Shown here in pieces: positions 20,601-29,561 of a stretch of DNA of 48,156 bases (positions within the stretch are counted from its first letter, which is position 1; each line of letters starts with the position of its first letter). The stretch is from Tritrichomonas foetus (Eukaryota; Parabasalia; Tritrichomonadida; Tritrichomonadidae), in NCBI GenBank assembly GCA_001839685.1, contig MLAK01000176.1, positions 80,846 to 129,001 of the forward strand, in the 5' to 3' direction. Under the pieces are notes generated by a model. That model was not told the DNA's origin. It did no database searches and saw only the letters and a list, made by a program, of their open reading frames with translations. The position numbers were made by a program, and so were the translations under genes.

Positions 20601-20748
20601 TTCATCAATCAGACAAGAAGAGGCAATTAAAAGAGTTTTGGGCTTAGTTGGAAATGAAAATATAGAATCTGTTTTGAATCAGATTATGTCTTCTTCTGAC
20701 CAACAAAAGAATATATTTGCCTCTTATTCCCACCAAAGTATATTATAA
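17653..20748 (+). CDS. Large coiled-coil protein, 1031 aa
   Basis: The family is not recognised. Residues 1-30 are acidic (MEFTDSFDFESQDN). From about 30 to 505 there is an almost unbroken coiled coil. A globular island at about 510-660 (LPESCWICMDLPKDLCDAI ... RLRQALSIVAVYLQ) has hydrophobic helices. A second coiled coil runs from about 660 to 935, and a short C-terminal helical domain (FFDPRVQITE, VRSRLDSSIRQEEAI, about 945-1031) ends the protein. This organisation, long rods around a small central domain, is seen in golgin, centrosomal and other cytoskeletal scaffolds, but no diagnostic motif (GRIP, PACT) is visible. The ATG at 17653 is chosen because it follows TTTTAAACGTCATCAA directly. 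It is co-oriented with the 14-3-3 gene 168 bp downstream. Confidence 0.75.
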   Translation: MEFTDSFDFESQDNLPEVHNQNAEEIARLKQKIIKLEEENKSARIQFEEAIKVTNEMDSLFNKNKDLAKQNRELQADVDEMKRRLELSFRINDELQGKLEQEKITTKSRISKETQNNQQQLKEIQQSYENKIQGFKNEIEQLNKQNKQIKEENSKNQSEISSLLNTAEGKFHSIFDTLYSLNKYIKNLEIPQQSLYKSPNDLSFRESAISQSNINDQLSSLKSKYRKLKNIRGSLEKENDSLHQELETQKGKYEGEIKSITNEINDIKRQQKIKDLQNSQENDQLKAANERLLKKIEKLEEKTAEAQQQSAELLSQQNALNESINENNRLQDIVNDLSNSLKKSKKTNEKLKKQVTALMDQIGEANSINAALEKKINADKEKNKKNVNSLRNSINELENENRNLTEKINKLEAQNESNFQAISHYKSNINALQGKLASANNSISSFETLLSKQSNEISSLSHTKDNQTCLIQKQISLLSACESEIKKLTAQVNAYEKRIENEKFIKREHQISDILPESCWICMDLPKDLCDAIAEIGRITIQPADQRLRQALSIVAVYLQENYIKMKNNEAEQNKKFGNICDLLKQLLNLINIHIGEPSIEFELLIKNPNLINDLSLRFAAFRDELETIAQRNDKDGISLKHILDVIGTSDLQKAENEIDKMRNLTELRLNEIKHLQLKNKHLKSLLHKFADDLDARSKEIKAVAAKGQKEVDDIQNQLNNKFEECETLKAKVLQLQNEIAIMEDQHREEIESSKNEQLDMTNILCQRIKNDCEQRLKLKDQEIFKAQKMAEKSQHSLNKSKARNAQLHYQMSEKDEQIERLLNEIEQTKKEQKDQYAVQVKNVREQCNEAIDSIRKESQEKDNEILRSKKLLKDVQAKFEALNDTNNKLQNEKHQLCNHLEASKQELERERRLTATKLKAITLSSEMKAQNETESIKINFEQQRREIFHFAAETFSQFFDPRVQITESSFKTILQNVRSRLDSSIRQEEAIKRVLGLVGNENIESVLNQIMSSSDQQKNIFASYSHQSIL

Positions 20749-20824
20749 TTTAAATGTGAAAATACTGAATTTTTTATTTTCGTGTAATTTTTCATTTACA
20801 TTTAATTTTTGTTTTCTGTTTATA

Positions 20825-20840
20825 TTTTAAACGTGCATAA
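20825..20840 (+). promoter_or_regulatory. AAACGT-type upstream box of 14-3-3
   Basis: TTTTAAACGTGCATAA lies 77-92 bp before the 14-3-3 ATG at 20917. A 14-base core (TTTAAACGTGCATA) recurs at 40290-40303 next to another gene start. It may be a promoter element; this is inference from recurrence only. A second element, TTCATCAT (20905-20912), is initiator-like. Confidence 0.35.
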
Positions 20841-20916
20841 TATATTTTCAGAATATATTTGGTCTAATAATAACGAGTTGATTCAAAAAAATTGAGGATT
20901 TTTCTTCATCATAAAA

Positions 20917-21696
20917 ATGACTGACCAATCTCCCAAAAATAACAATCGACTTCAAACACTAGGAACACCATCATTAACGGAAGAAATCGCGTGGTTTTGT
21001 GCCAAAACATCATTCGAAGCCAAAAGATATAATGATTGCATCAGATTTTTCAATGAACTCGTGAAAGAGCAGCCGCGAATTTCAAAAGAACAACGAGAAC
21101 TTATGGCAAATGCATATAAAAGGTCAATCGGTCCACAAAGAAATGCATTATTAATTATAAACGAAGAAATTGAATCTTATAAACAAAAAGCAAATCCTGA
21201 TATTGTTGATAGTTTAACAACCTATCAGAAATTAATAATTGATGAAATCGCCAAAAATTGTAATCATTTTTTGGAATTAATTGATACTACTCTTTTACCA
21301 GTGGTAACTGATGCACAATCTATAGTATTTTATAACAAATTGAAAGGCGATTATTACCGATATTTATCGGAGTTGGGATATCATGAGGACGATGGAAACA
21401 TTGGACGTGCTCGCGCAAGCTACGAAGCAGCAATGAAAGCCGCAAGTGAAGATGTTAAAATGGCTGATCCGATTTATCTTGGACTAATTTTAAATTTTTG
21501 TGTTTTTCAATATGAAATTTTGAATATGGGAGATGATGCAATCGATCGAGCAGATGCATCTTTTAATGAAGCTGTCAGATATTTAGAAGAACTTGATGAA
21601 AAAGAATATGTTGAATCAACAATGCTTCTTCAGCTTCTTCGAGACAATATAGCAATTTGGAGGGAAGACAGAAATGATGATACCAACCATGTTTAA
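20917..21696 (+). CDS. 14-3-3 protein, 259 aa
   Basis: A phosphoserine/phosphothreonine-binding dimeric adaptor. All nine helices can be followed. The phosphopeptide groove residues are retained: Lys and Arg in AYKRSIGPQR (Lys49 and Arg56 equivalents), Arg-Tyr in GDYYRYLSEL (Arg127/Tyr128), the LNFCVFQYEIL helix with its Asn, and LRDNIAIW near the end. Compared with animal 14-3-3, the first Arg of the usual GARR is Gln (GPQR) and the usual PIRLGL reads PIYLGL. The N-terminus is extended by about 20 Asn/Ser-rich residues before the dimerisation helix, and the C-terminal tail is short and acidic. The ATG at 20917 gives MTDQSPKNNN. The gene is single-exon. Identification is secure; the isoform cannot be named. 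Confidence 0.95.
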   Translation: MTDQSPKNNNRLQTLGTPSLTEEIAWFCAKTSFEAKRYNDCIRFFNELVKEQPRISKEQRELMANAYKRSIGPQRNALLIINEEIESYKQKANPDIVDSLTTYQKLIIDEIAKNCNHFLELIDTTLLPVVTDAQSIVFYNKLKGDYYRYLSELGYHEDDGNIGRARASYEAAMKAASEDVKMADPIYLGLILNFCVFQYEILNMGDDAIDRADASFNEAVRYLEELDEKEYVESTMLLQLLRDNIAIWREDRNDDTNHV

Positions 21697-22821
21697 TTTT
21701 GTTTTTTGTAAAAAAATATATTTTATAAATTATATTTGTCCTCTTTTCAAACATTTTTAACTTTTTTCGATAATCATTTACATTTTTATAATCATAAAAT
21801 GAATAGATTTCATTTCATGTTTCCTGTTTCTTCCTTGTATTTCAATTGTTTGTATCCACAAACTGATCAGTAAGGTGTTCAAAACGAGTCACGTAAAATT
21901 AAATATGAATGAAAAAAAATTCTTATTTTTGTGATTCTTCATTTTTTCATATGATTCAAGAAGGTGAGAGAAGCCATGTTAAAAATGGCACTTTCATTCA
22001 AAACAATTTTAAAGAAAACATCAAATTATGAAGATAATGATTAGATGTTAAACTTTGATTGTCTTATTTGTTCCCATTTTGGATTGATAATCAACACACA
22101 ATATAAAATATTTTTTTATGATAATAAATAAAATAAAAAACTTCTGAATTGATTTTTTTTAAATAATCAGGAAAATTATAAACGATAGAAAATACCCTCT
22201 CCAAAACAGTATTTACTATTATCTAATGTTGTAATATTTTGATAGATACAAACCGATAACGAAGGTTTTAAGAATGATTGTTCTGAATCACATACTGAAT
22301 ATAACGTAGAAATATGTCGGCAAAAAAGTCCAATAATAGTTTTAAATAAATAACATTAAAAGATAACTAAAATTGATGACAGGAAAGTCTTCAATTACAA
22401 AAAGTAATCATTATCAAAGCAAACAGATGAAATTGTTTTAGAATTAAAGATACGCTTAATCAGTCCTTTTCAAACAGACAGTAAATTCCATTGTCAATTT
22501 CCACAATAGAAACACTTCTTTCATCAAAAAAATAGTTTTTGATCGATCATTATTCATTCAAAATAATTATGTTAGATATCTAACTGTTTAAATTTTATTC
22601 AATTTCTTTAATTTGTCATTTCTATTGCAACTTTTTAAATGGCATCATAAAAAGTGATTCATAGAAAACAATCTCAAACGACATTTTGTGATATTTGAAA
22701 AAGTTGCTTATATTTGAAAAAATACTCAAAGAGATTTTACATTCAAATTTTTGAATTGTATTATTAAATAAGTCCAACTTTTTCAATACATTTTTTATTT
22801 TAGTTTTTATTGTGTATCTCA
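21697..22821. other. Intergenic region, 1.1 kb
   Basis: A long AT-rich region between 14-3-3 and the split kinase gene. I see no open frame of coding quality, no tRNA-like clover and no tandem repeat. The last bases (TGTGTATCTCA) immediately precede the kinase ATG at 22822 and include a TCA initiator-like triplet. Confidence 0.4.
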
Positions 22822-25554
22822 ATGAATAAACCCAAGCCAGCTGGTAAAGATGGTGGCGATCCCCCTGCATCTAAACCCGTATCTCATATTGCCCCGTTTC
22901 CGCATTTTAATCCTCTTTCCTCCACATTACGACGCGAACGAGTGCCCTCAATCAAACTTACCAATGAATCACCAACAAAAATTGACGATTTTCCGCATAT
23001 ATCAATCATGTTACCTGCGAAAACTACCGATAATATTCATAAAGCACAGGTTAATTCGTTATTCTCGGCCTCCACCTTATCGAATCGAAATATGATGTTG
23101 AATCAAAATTATCTTCTTCTCAAAAGCCAGAAAATGATTCTCGAGAGAACTTTTGAAAGGGCAACCGAATTATTTTCTCAAGGTCATCCTACTAATTTAC
23201 AAGAAAATATTAAAAGGTCAATTTCAACCGTTTTAAATTCACCTTATTCAACCTTATTTGATGAAGTGTCAAAACAAAGTGAAGTTTTACAAAACATTCT
23301 ACAGTCAACAACTATAAAATCTGGATCTGAAGAACAAAGACTTTTATCGACTGTTTTGTCTGTTTTTATTGCAATTTTGAGAATGAAAACGGTTATTTGT
23401 ACAACATCAACTTCTGACTCACCTACAAGACGAGGACGAAGAAACTCATCTGTTACAAACATTGGTGATATCAAAATTTCAAAAGACGGAGTTGTTGAAG
23501 AAGGAGAAAGTATTAAAATGATTCAAGAGATTAATTCATCAAGTGAAAATTTCATTTGTCGAATTTGTGAAGAAGTTGTTCCTTTAGATTTAATCGAGCA
23601 GCATTCTGCGCTTTGTATCAAAGCTCATCAAACACTCTTCAATTTTTATAAATGTGGTGAACAACTCAAAAGTCTTAAATCTGCAATCGCTACCCAATTT
23701 TTAAGTGAACAATGGCCTGGAGAACAACAAAATGCTCTTGCTGTCGTTTTCCCTGTACTTTATTTATATTCTTTTATTAGCCTGGCAATTGATATTCAAA
23801 ATACTGATCGTGATGCTATGGAACAACTTGATATTGTTCATCAAGGAATGTCAAACTATGAAATTCCTGATGAAGTTAAACAATTACTGCCAATTTTTAC
23901 AACTGCCAAACAACTTGTTATAAAAAAGAAGCAATGTTGCACAGATTTGGTGTCTGCATCAATTGCAATTAATGCAACAACAAGATGGCATCGATATTCT
24001 TCAATTTCTGGAATTCACACCCATCTTTCTGATTTTGAAATAATTGGAAGACTTTCAAGTGGAGCTTTCGCAAGAGTGTATTTATCGAGGAAAAAGAAAA
24101 CAGGAGATCTTTTTGCTGTAAAAGTGATTAAAAGATCAAACATGAATCAAAAAAATCAAGTTCGTGCTGTGTCAACTGAACGTGATATCATGCGACGTTT
24201 GCACTCACCTTATGTAGTCAATTTCTGTATGTTTTTTATGAATGAAGAATGTGAAAAAAAATTGATTTGAAAAAGAAAGAAAAAATACCTTCGGAAATTT
24301 GATAATTTAAGTGTATGAATAATTGAATAATTCGATTTATTTCAAAAATCATCAATTTTTTATGATGTTTCATTTCTTAACTGAAGCAAAGCCGAATTAA
24401 TTCAAGAATTCGTTTGAGAGATTGAGGGGCAAAAATAAGTAATTTCGATCGATTTTTATTTCTTGAAATCAATTTTTCATATTCTTCATTTATTCATCTT
24501 AACTTTCTAACACACAGATTATTCATTTATTGAAAAAAACAATATGTACATTGTCATGGAATACATTCCAGGAGGTGATATATTTTCTTTACTTCAAAAC
24601 GTTGGTGCTCTTGAAGAATCAGACTGTCGAACTTACACAGTACAACTCGTTAAAGCTCTTCAGTTTCTTAGGCAAAATGGAATCATTCATCGTGACTTGA
24701 AGCCCGACAATGTTCTCATCACTGCTAAAGGCTCCCTAAAACTTGCTGATTTTGGTCTTTCATACTTCGGTGTCACTGGTCAACATATCAAAACTGAAGA
24801 AAAAGGACCGAATAATGTTGTTGGAACACCTGATTATATGGCACCAGAAATTATTTTATCAAAAAATCATACATATACTGCAGATTATTGGTCACTTGGT
24901 GTAATGGTCTTTGAAATGCTTGTTGGAATACCACCTTTCCATGGAACTGATGAAGCCGACACATTTCGTCGTATTTTGCTTGGTACTGCATGTTGGGATG
25001 AATTAACCGATGTTAGTGAAGATGCAATAGACTTTATAAAGAAGCTTCTTGTGGTGAATCCTGAACAAAGGCTTGGATCAAAGAATATTGACCAAATTAT
25101 GAAGCATAAATGGTTCACTGGCATTGATTGGGATGATGTTGAATCAATGGAACCTGTTTTCATTCCAGATACTTCGCGGCTTGACAGCTACAAAGAATAT
25201 TTCACAGATAGGTATCAATTTAATCAAAATGATGAAAGTGACATCATTGAAGACATGCAAAGTGCTGAACAAGGTGTGAAAAAAGCCGATGATGATGATG
25301 AAGTCACTCAATTTCCATCAATTTCACTTGAACAGTTGAAAGACACAAATGTGGAAATTGCAGAAAAAATTCGACAGCAACACAGAAGAGCGTCTGATGG
25401 AAAAGTTCAAAAAGATAATCCAATGAATCTTTTTAAGCCCAATTGTTTGAAACCTTCATCTTCACAAACAGGAAATGTTCTTATTTCTCCTTTGGTTCCA
25501 GCAAAAGTAGCTTCTGGTGATTTAAGCTCGCCATCAGGAGAACCTTCAGATTGA
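22822..25554 (+). CDS. AGC kinase of the IRE/Rim15/MAST type, two exons, 813 aa
   Basis: A Ser/Thr protein kinase encoded by exons 22822-24226 and 24518-25554. Joining them at a GTATGT ... CTAACACACAG intron restores the kinase domain across subdomains IV-V (VVNFYYSFIEKNN). Before the kinase lies a zinc-binding segment (FICRICEEVVPLDLIEQHS...C, about residues 245-270). The same C-x2-C...H...C motif precedes the kinase domain in plant IRE and fungal Rim15 kinases. Kinase signatures: LSSGAFARVYL (Gly loop), FAVKVIK (ATP Lys), HRDLKPDN (catalytic loop), DFG, GTPDYMAPE (activation loop) and DYWSLG. The C-terminal extension has FPSISLEQLKD and Ser-rich tails. The start is the ATG at 22822; the frame is open four codons upstream, from a TTG. 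A paralogue without the intron lies inverted at 30969-33194. Plant and fungal relatives act in growth and quiescence signalling; a role here is inference. Confidence 0.92.
24227..24517 (+). other. Spliceosomal intron, 291 nt, in the kinase gene
   Basis: The donor is GTATGT (24227-24232) and the acceptor region is TCTAACACACAG (24506-24517). Both match the trichomonad intron signals (GTATGT and ACTAACACACAG, with branch site and acceptor fused). The upstream exon ends with T of codon 1, and the next two bases AT complete TAT (Tyr), so this is a phase 1 intron. Splicing yields NFYYSFIEKNN where the paralogue has NFYYSFIKKNN. Without splicing the frame terminates 15 codons into the intron. Evidence is direct from the sequence and from the paralogue. 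Confidence 0.96.
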
Positions 25555-25928
25555 ATACATGAATTAAATCATATGCGGATTCTTACGGAATATAAAAATA
25601 TATTATGCTATAATTTTTAGTTTATTTCGTTCATAAACTTTGCTTTCTTTATTGATTATCTCTCTGAATGACCAGTTTTATGAATGAGTAGCTTCATGAC
25701 ATATTCATTGACACAATGATGTTCGAGACGATCATTTTTTATGTATTTATTGAATTCTCAATGACTTCACAATTTTATTGATATAAGTATTGAATTTTCG
25801 TCACACGTTTATTCACCTTTTATCATGGTGAATTCAAGACACGTTTTCATTTTTTCAAATGAAAGATGGATACAAGTAATAAACTATTGAAAAAGTTTTA
25901 TTTTATATCTCGATAAAGCAAAATCCAA
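25555..25928. other. Intergenic region
   Basis: 374 bp between the kinase and the Rab gene. It contains two ACACGTTT-like elements (25803-25810 and 25840-25846). No gene is visible. Confidence 0.4.
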
Positions 25929-26513
25929 ATGTCACAAACCAAAGTCGCAAAGACAGTCATTGTTGGAGATGCCGGAGTTGGCAAGACGTGCCTTGCTAAA
26001 CGAGCATTTACCAAAAATTTTGATCCTCATACCGAGCCAACAATGGGGTCCGAATTTTTCGAAGGAACCAGGAAGATGAAAGACGGAACCACCCTCAAGT
26101 TTGAAATATGGGACACAGCTGGCCAAGAAGTCTATCGCGCATTGGCCCCAGTCTTCTTCAAAAACGCAACTATCGCAATTTTGGTATTCGATGTGACAAA
26201 GCCAAAAACTCTCGAGGCTTTGGATTACTACGTTGACGCTTTAAACACTCACACGCCGAATTGTTTTATTGCAATAGTCGGAAATAAAATCGATCTTGAA
26301 AATGACAGGCAAGTGACTTTCCAGCAAGGAAACGACTACGCTGAAAAAATCAAAAGTACATTCTATGTCGAAACATCGGCCACACGTGGTGATAATGTTG
26401 ACCAATTATTTAATATGTTGGCACAAGTTGATTCACTTAAATTTGCCGAGACAGCTCCCGGCGTTGTTTCTGATATTGGAAACAAAGAAGATTCTTCTAA
26501 GAAATGTTGCTAA
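25929..26513 (+). CDS. Rab family small GTPase (Rab5-like), 194 aa
   Basis: A membrane-traffic GTPase. Nucleotide motifs: G1 GDAGVGKT (13-20), switch I with the Mg-binding Thr in PTMGSEF (about 37-43), G3 WDTAGQE (61-67), G4 NKID (119-122) and G5 ETSA (148-151). The C-terminus ends in KKCC, a geranylgeranylation site. The switch II segment WDTAGQEVYRALAPVFF resembles the LAP-containing Rab5/21/22 group (endosomal), so Rab5-like is suggested but not proven. The catalytic Gln of DTAGQ is present. Codon use is more GC-rich in the first 350 bases than in the flanks, suggesting good expression. Single exon; the start at 25929 (MSQTKVAKTVIVGD) fits the family length. Confidence 0.93.
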   Translation: MSQTKVAKTVIVGDAGVGKTCLAKRAFTKNFDPHTEPTMGSEFFEGTRKMKDGTTLKFEIWDTAGQEVYRALAPVFFKNATIAILVFDVTKPKTLEALDYYVDALNTHTPNCFIAIVGNKIDLENDRQVTFQQGNDYAEKIKSTFYVETSATRGDNVDQLFNMLAQVDSLKFAETAPGVVSDIGNKEDSSKKCC

Positions 26514-27832
26514 AAAATCTTTTTTTTATCAATTATTTTATTTTATTTTATCAAAGATTGAAATAGCTCGGAGTTCATGAAGTCCAGTCTTAATCCATAA
26601 TTTTTTGGAAAGCAACGTTCAAAATTTGGTCCAGATCGAATATTGTGTTTCGTCGGAAAAAATCAGGCCAAATCCAAGGTGATTTCCCGGAGGTTTTTAT
26701 AATAGAAAACAAAAATCTTTTCGTGTGATTCTTTGTTCATTAATCAAGATTCTGCCTTAATCAAAGCTTTTCATTCTGGATGGACTAACTCTGGGCAATA
26801 AAGATTCACTGAAAGCTTCATGAGCTTTATTTTTCATAAATCACATTTTTCATATAATTGATTTTTGATCATCTTCACTGAGGCCCAAACACAATGGTAA
26901 CCTTCTGTTTTCATTAACTTAGAAATAACATTAGAGAAATGTGTTTTTGATGTTTCATTGAGCAAAAATCCGTTTTGGTTAAAATGAGAAAGTGAATAAT
27001 CTAGAAGATCATAATAATGTATTGATATTCTAGTTATGGTGAAAACATCATTCGAAATTTATGACTTTTTGACAAGATACAAATAATATACCCAAATTTT
27101 TTTGAATATATCTATTTTATCATGATGTTTTAATCTCTATTTTTCTCATATCTTGGGCAAAATTTCTCTCATTGCAATTTTTTTACAATCTTTGTGATAT
27201 TGAATTCAATAATATGTTAATTCTTTAGTTTATGTGTCAAATGAAAATATCACTTATTTAAGCAGGTGACATTGCTGTTTCTTTCAGTAAAATGAAGAGT
27301 TAAGAGATGTCGACATGTAAAAAAATAAAAGTGACAACTTCAGAAATTTGAAAGTTTGATTCAATTATATTGAAAAAGTTTATGATCATGCTAGTCACTT
27401 TATCAATCATATGATTCATATCTTCATTATTTGATTATGTTATATTTCTAAGTTTCGAATTTGTCATCTTCCATTTATAAACAAAAAAATGGCTTTTTCA
27501 AATATTATTCAAAAAAATTTGAGAATTTATTTAGTCACAATTCTGTTTCTGACATGAAGAATGATCACAATGATTATAATTTATTTCTCAATAAATGTAA
27601 TGGTCATGAGACAACTGTTACAGGGAAAGAAAAATCGAAAAGTCATATCATTGATTATGATTAACACTGGAATCATTTTTTTATTATAGAAAATCATTCA
27701 ATAGCAAAAAATCACTCTCATTAGATGTATACAGACCAAATAGTCTTAACGTACGAAATCACTAAAATGATCCTTATCATCAGTATTACTTAATACCATC
27801 AGTCAAAAATCAAAACCTAAATAGCTAAAAGA
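26514..27832. other. Gene-poor stretch, 1.3 kb
   Basis: No gene of coding quality is supported. A slightly GC-richer island occurs at about 26580-26770, including a Sm-site-like ATTTTTTGG at 26600-26608, but no snRNA could be identified. An open stretch at 27461-27664 (67 codons from a TTG, no good ATG) is Lys/Asn-rich and is probably chance or a relic. Confidence 0.35.
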
Positions 27833-28440
27833 ATGACGAAAATTTCCCTTATCGCAAACTTCGCAAATGGCCGAATTCAAAAATATTTCGAAAATGATTC
27901 TGAAGAAGCTATTGTTTCAGTTTTCGGGTGAACAGCTTTCAGTCAATTGTTAAATCTATTTTTTATAGTTATGAGCCATGTTTATTCATAGTTTTGAAAT
28001 TTTGCAACAATTAAACCGAAAAAAGAGCGATTTTGGAGGAAGCCTAAAAAAAAATTGTGAGAAGCTTTTTTTCCAAGAATCACAAAGATTATAATACTGC
28101 TTCCCATAATTCTATTTACACTTCTTCTATCGATTTTTAATTAAAAATCGCGAAAATTTTGATAGTTTTAACTCAGTGATGTTTAATTAATTCAATTTCC
28201 ATTTGACAAATATGAATGTATTGAAATCTTTTCTGTCATAAAATTTTAGTATATGAAGAAAATAGACTGGCAGTCCTCAACAGCACATTCTCAAGCAGGG
28301 ATACAGATACAACGATTGAAAGACCAAATCAAGAAAAATGGAATCCAATATGTTTTTTTCCAGACTCGATGCCAAGTGACTTTTCTGATGACTCGCCAAT
28401 TAGATGGCAAAACATTCGTAATCTTCTCATTGATGCCTAA
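27833..28440 (+). pseudogene. Coding-like patches, possible broken or intron-split gene
   Basis: Three short stretches have protein-like composition and higher GC than their surroundings. (1) 27833-27931: an ATG-initiated frame of 32 codons beginning MTKISLIANFANGRIQKYFE and ending SVFG at a TGA. (2) About 28004-28060: codons reading ATIKPKKERFWRKPKKK. (3) About 28225-28440: an open frame containing EENRLAVLNSTFSSRDTD, WNPICFFPDSMPSDFSDD and RWQNIRNLLIDA, ending in TAA at 28438-28440. A GT...TTTATAG pair (27928-27970) could join patch 1 to codons YEPCLFIVLKF, and a one-base shift would then lead into patch 2, but none of the trichomonad intron signals is present. I do not recognise the protein. 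It may be a decayed gene or one with unusual introns. Confidence 0.3.
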
Positions 28441-29012
28441 ATTTTTTTTAATTATATCAAAATTATTAATATTTTTTTTATACTTCATTTTTGTATTTTG
28501 GAAAACATTATAATTTTCGATGGAGGGTCATATGATAATAAAAAGCACGATTTATGATAAGAAATAATCAAGATATTAATACAATAAAATCACTTTTTAT
28601 CTCAATAATTCTCAGAAATTTCTGTGGGATTTATTTTTTTCTCACAATTTTTTTTTGGATTTGGTTTTCTCTGTATCTTGATTTTTAAATTATAATATTT
28701 ATATATTATTAATAGGATTACAATTAAATAATTTTTAGATGACAATAATATCAACAATTATTCATTTAGATCTCTCAATAGTCTTCTACATCTAGAGCTA
28801 GTTAGTTTGTATACATCTCTCTCATTCAAATAAAGTCATTTGAGAGAACCGATGAACAAAAATGATCGCAATTTTTCCAAAGAAACTATTCCAAAATAAT
28901 AGAAATTCAGAGCTTCTTTGAAATATATTCCAGATTTAATAGTGATAAAAATCCAATTATCTCAAAACATTTTATTATTCTGTTAATTGAATACTCGAAT
29001 GGTCATTTTTCA
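28441..29012. other. Intergenic region
   Basis: 572 bp, very AT-rich. TGGTCATTTTTCA (29000-29012) directly precedes the cyclin ATG and resembles a trichomonad initiator. Nothing else is recognised. Confidence 0.4.
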
Positions 29013-29561
29013 ATGCAAGAAATGACGGAAACAGATTCCTATTCTGATAACTTCAACGAAGTGTCCAACGAGCTGCCTATCCTTCGCGTTATCGCATTCA
29101 TCTTACAGGAGGCCTCCAAAGAGGGAAGTCTGCTTACAGGCCCGAATCTCAATTTGACTCGCTTTCACACGCTCTCGCCGCCGAAAATGTCGATTCTCAG
29201 CTACCTCGAGTACCTGAAGGAGAAGTCCCACTGCAGCATCACCTGCTTCGTCGTCAGCTTGATATATTTGGACCATCTCATCGCCGGCAACGTTAACATC
29301 CAAATCACGCCAAACACTGTTCACAAACTTTTTCTGGCAGCTTTGGTCACAACTGTGAAGTTCCATACTGACATCTGCCTGAATAATTCGGCATGGTCAA
29401 TTATTGGTGGAATTCGTGTGGAAGAACTTGATATTCTTGAAAATGAGTTTTTGTTTTTATTGAAATTCTCACTGGTGATATCAAAAGAGGAATTCAATAA
29501 ATACAATCGTGAACTGAAATTGAAATCTGCACTTCCTCCCTTTTCAAAAACGTTTATTTGA
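29013..29561 (+). CDS. P-type (PHO80-like) cyclin, 182 aa
   Basis: A single cyclin box of the PHO80/PCL/cyclin-U type. The segment from FHTLSPPKMSILSYLEYL through CFVVSLIYLDHLIA, TPNTVHKLFLAALVTTVKFH and GIRVEELDILENEFLFLLKF follows the five-helix fold and the order of P-cyclins (PS.S.YL.R ... AL.Y.DR ... HRLLL..L..A.K ... NN..A.VGGI...E.N.LE..FL). In NNSAWSIIGGI the usual tyrosine or phenylalanine is Trp. Such cyclins pair with Pho85/CDK5-like kinases in nutrient and cell-cycle control. The length (182 aa) is normal for the minimal family. The start at 29013 is the first ATG of the frame; a second ATG follows at codon 4. The first about 330 bases are strikingly GC-rich, while the rest has the AT-rich codons of the region. 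Confidence 0.88.
   Translation: MQEMTETDSYSDNFNEVSNELPILRVIAFILQEASKEGSLLTGPNLNLTRFHTLSPPKMSILSYLEYLKEKSHCSITCFVVSLIYLDHLIAGNVNIQITPNTVHKLFLAALVTTVKFHTDICLNNSAWSIIGGIRVEELDILENEFLFLLKFSLVISKEEFNKYNRELKLKSALPPFSKTFI

Noticed and set aside
26580..26770. Possible small nuclear RNA (Sm-like ATTTTTTGG and higher GC)
   Set aside because: No U1, U2, U4, U5 or U6 core sequence could be recognised and no convincing stem-loops were found by eye.
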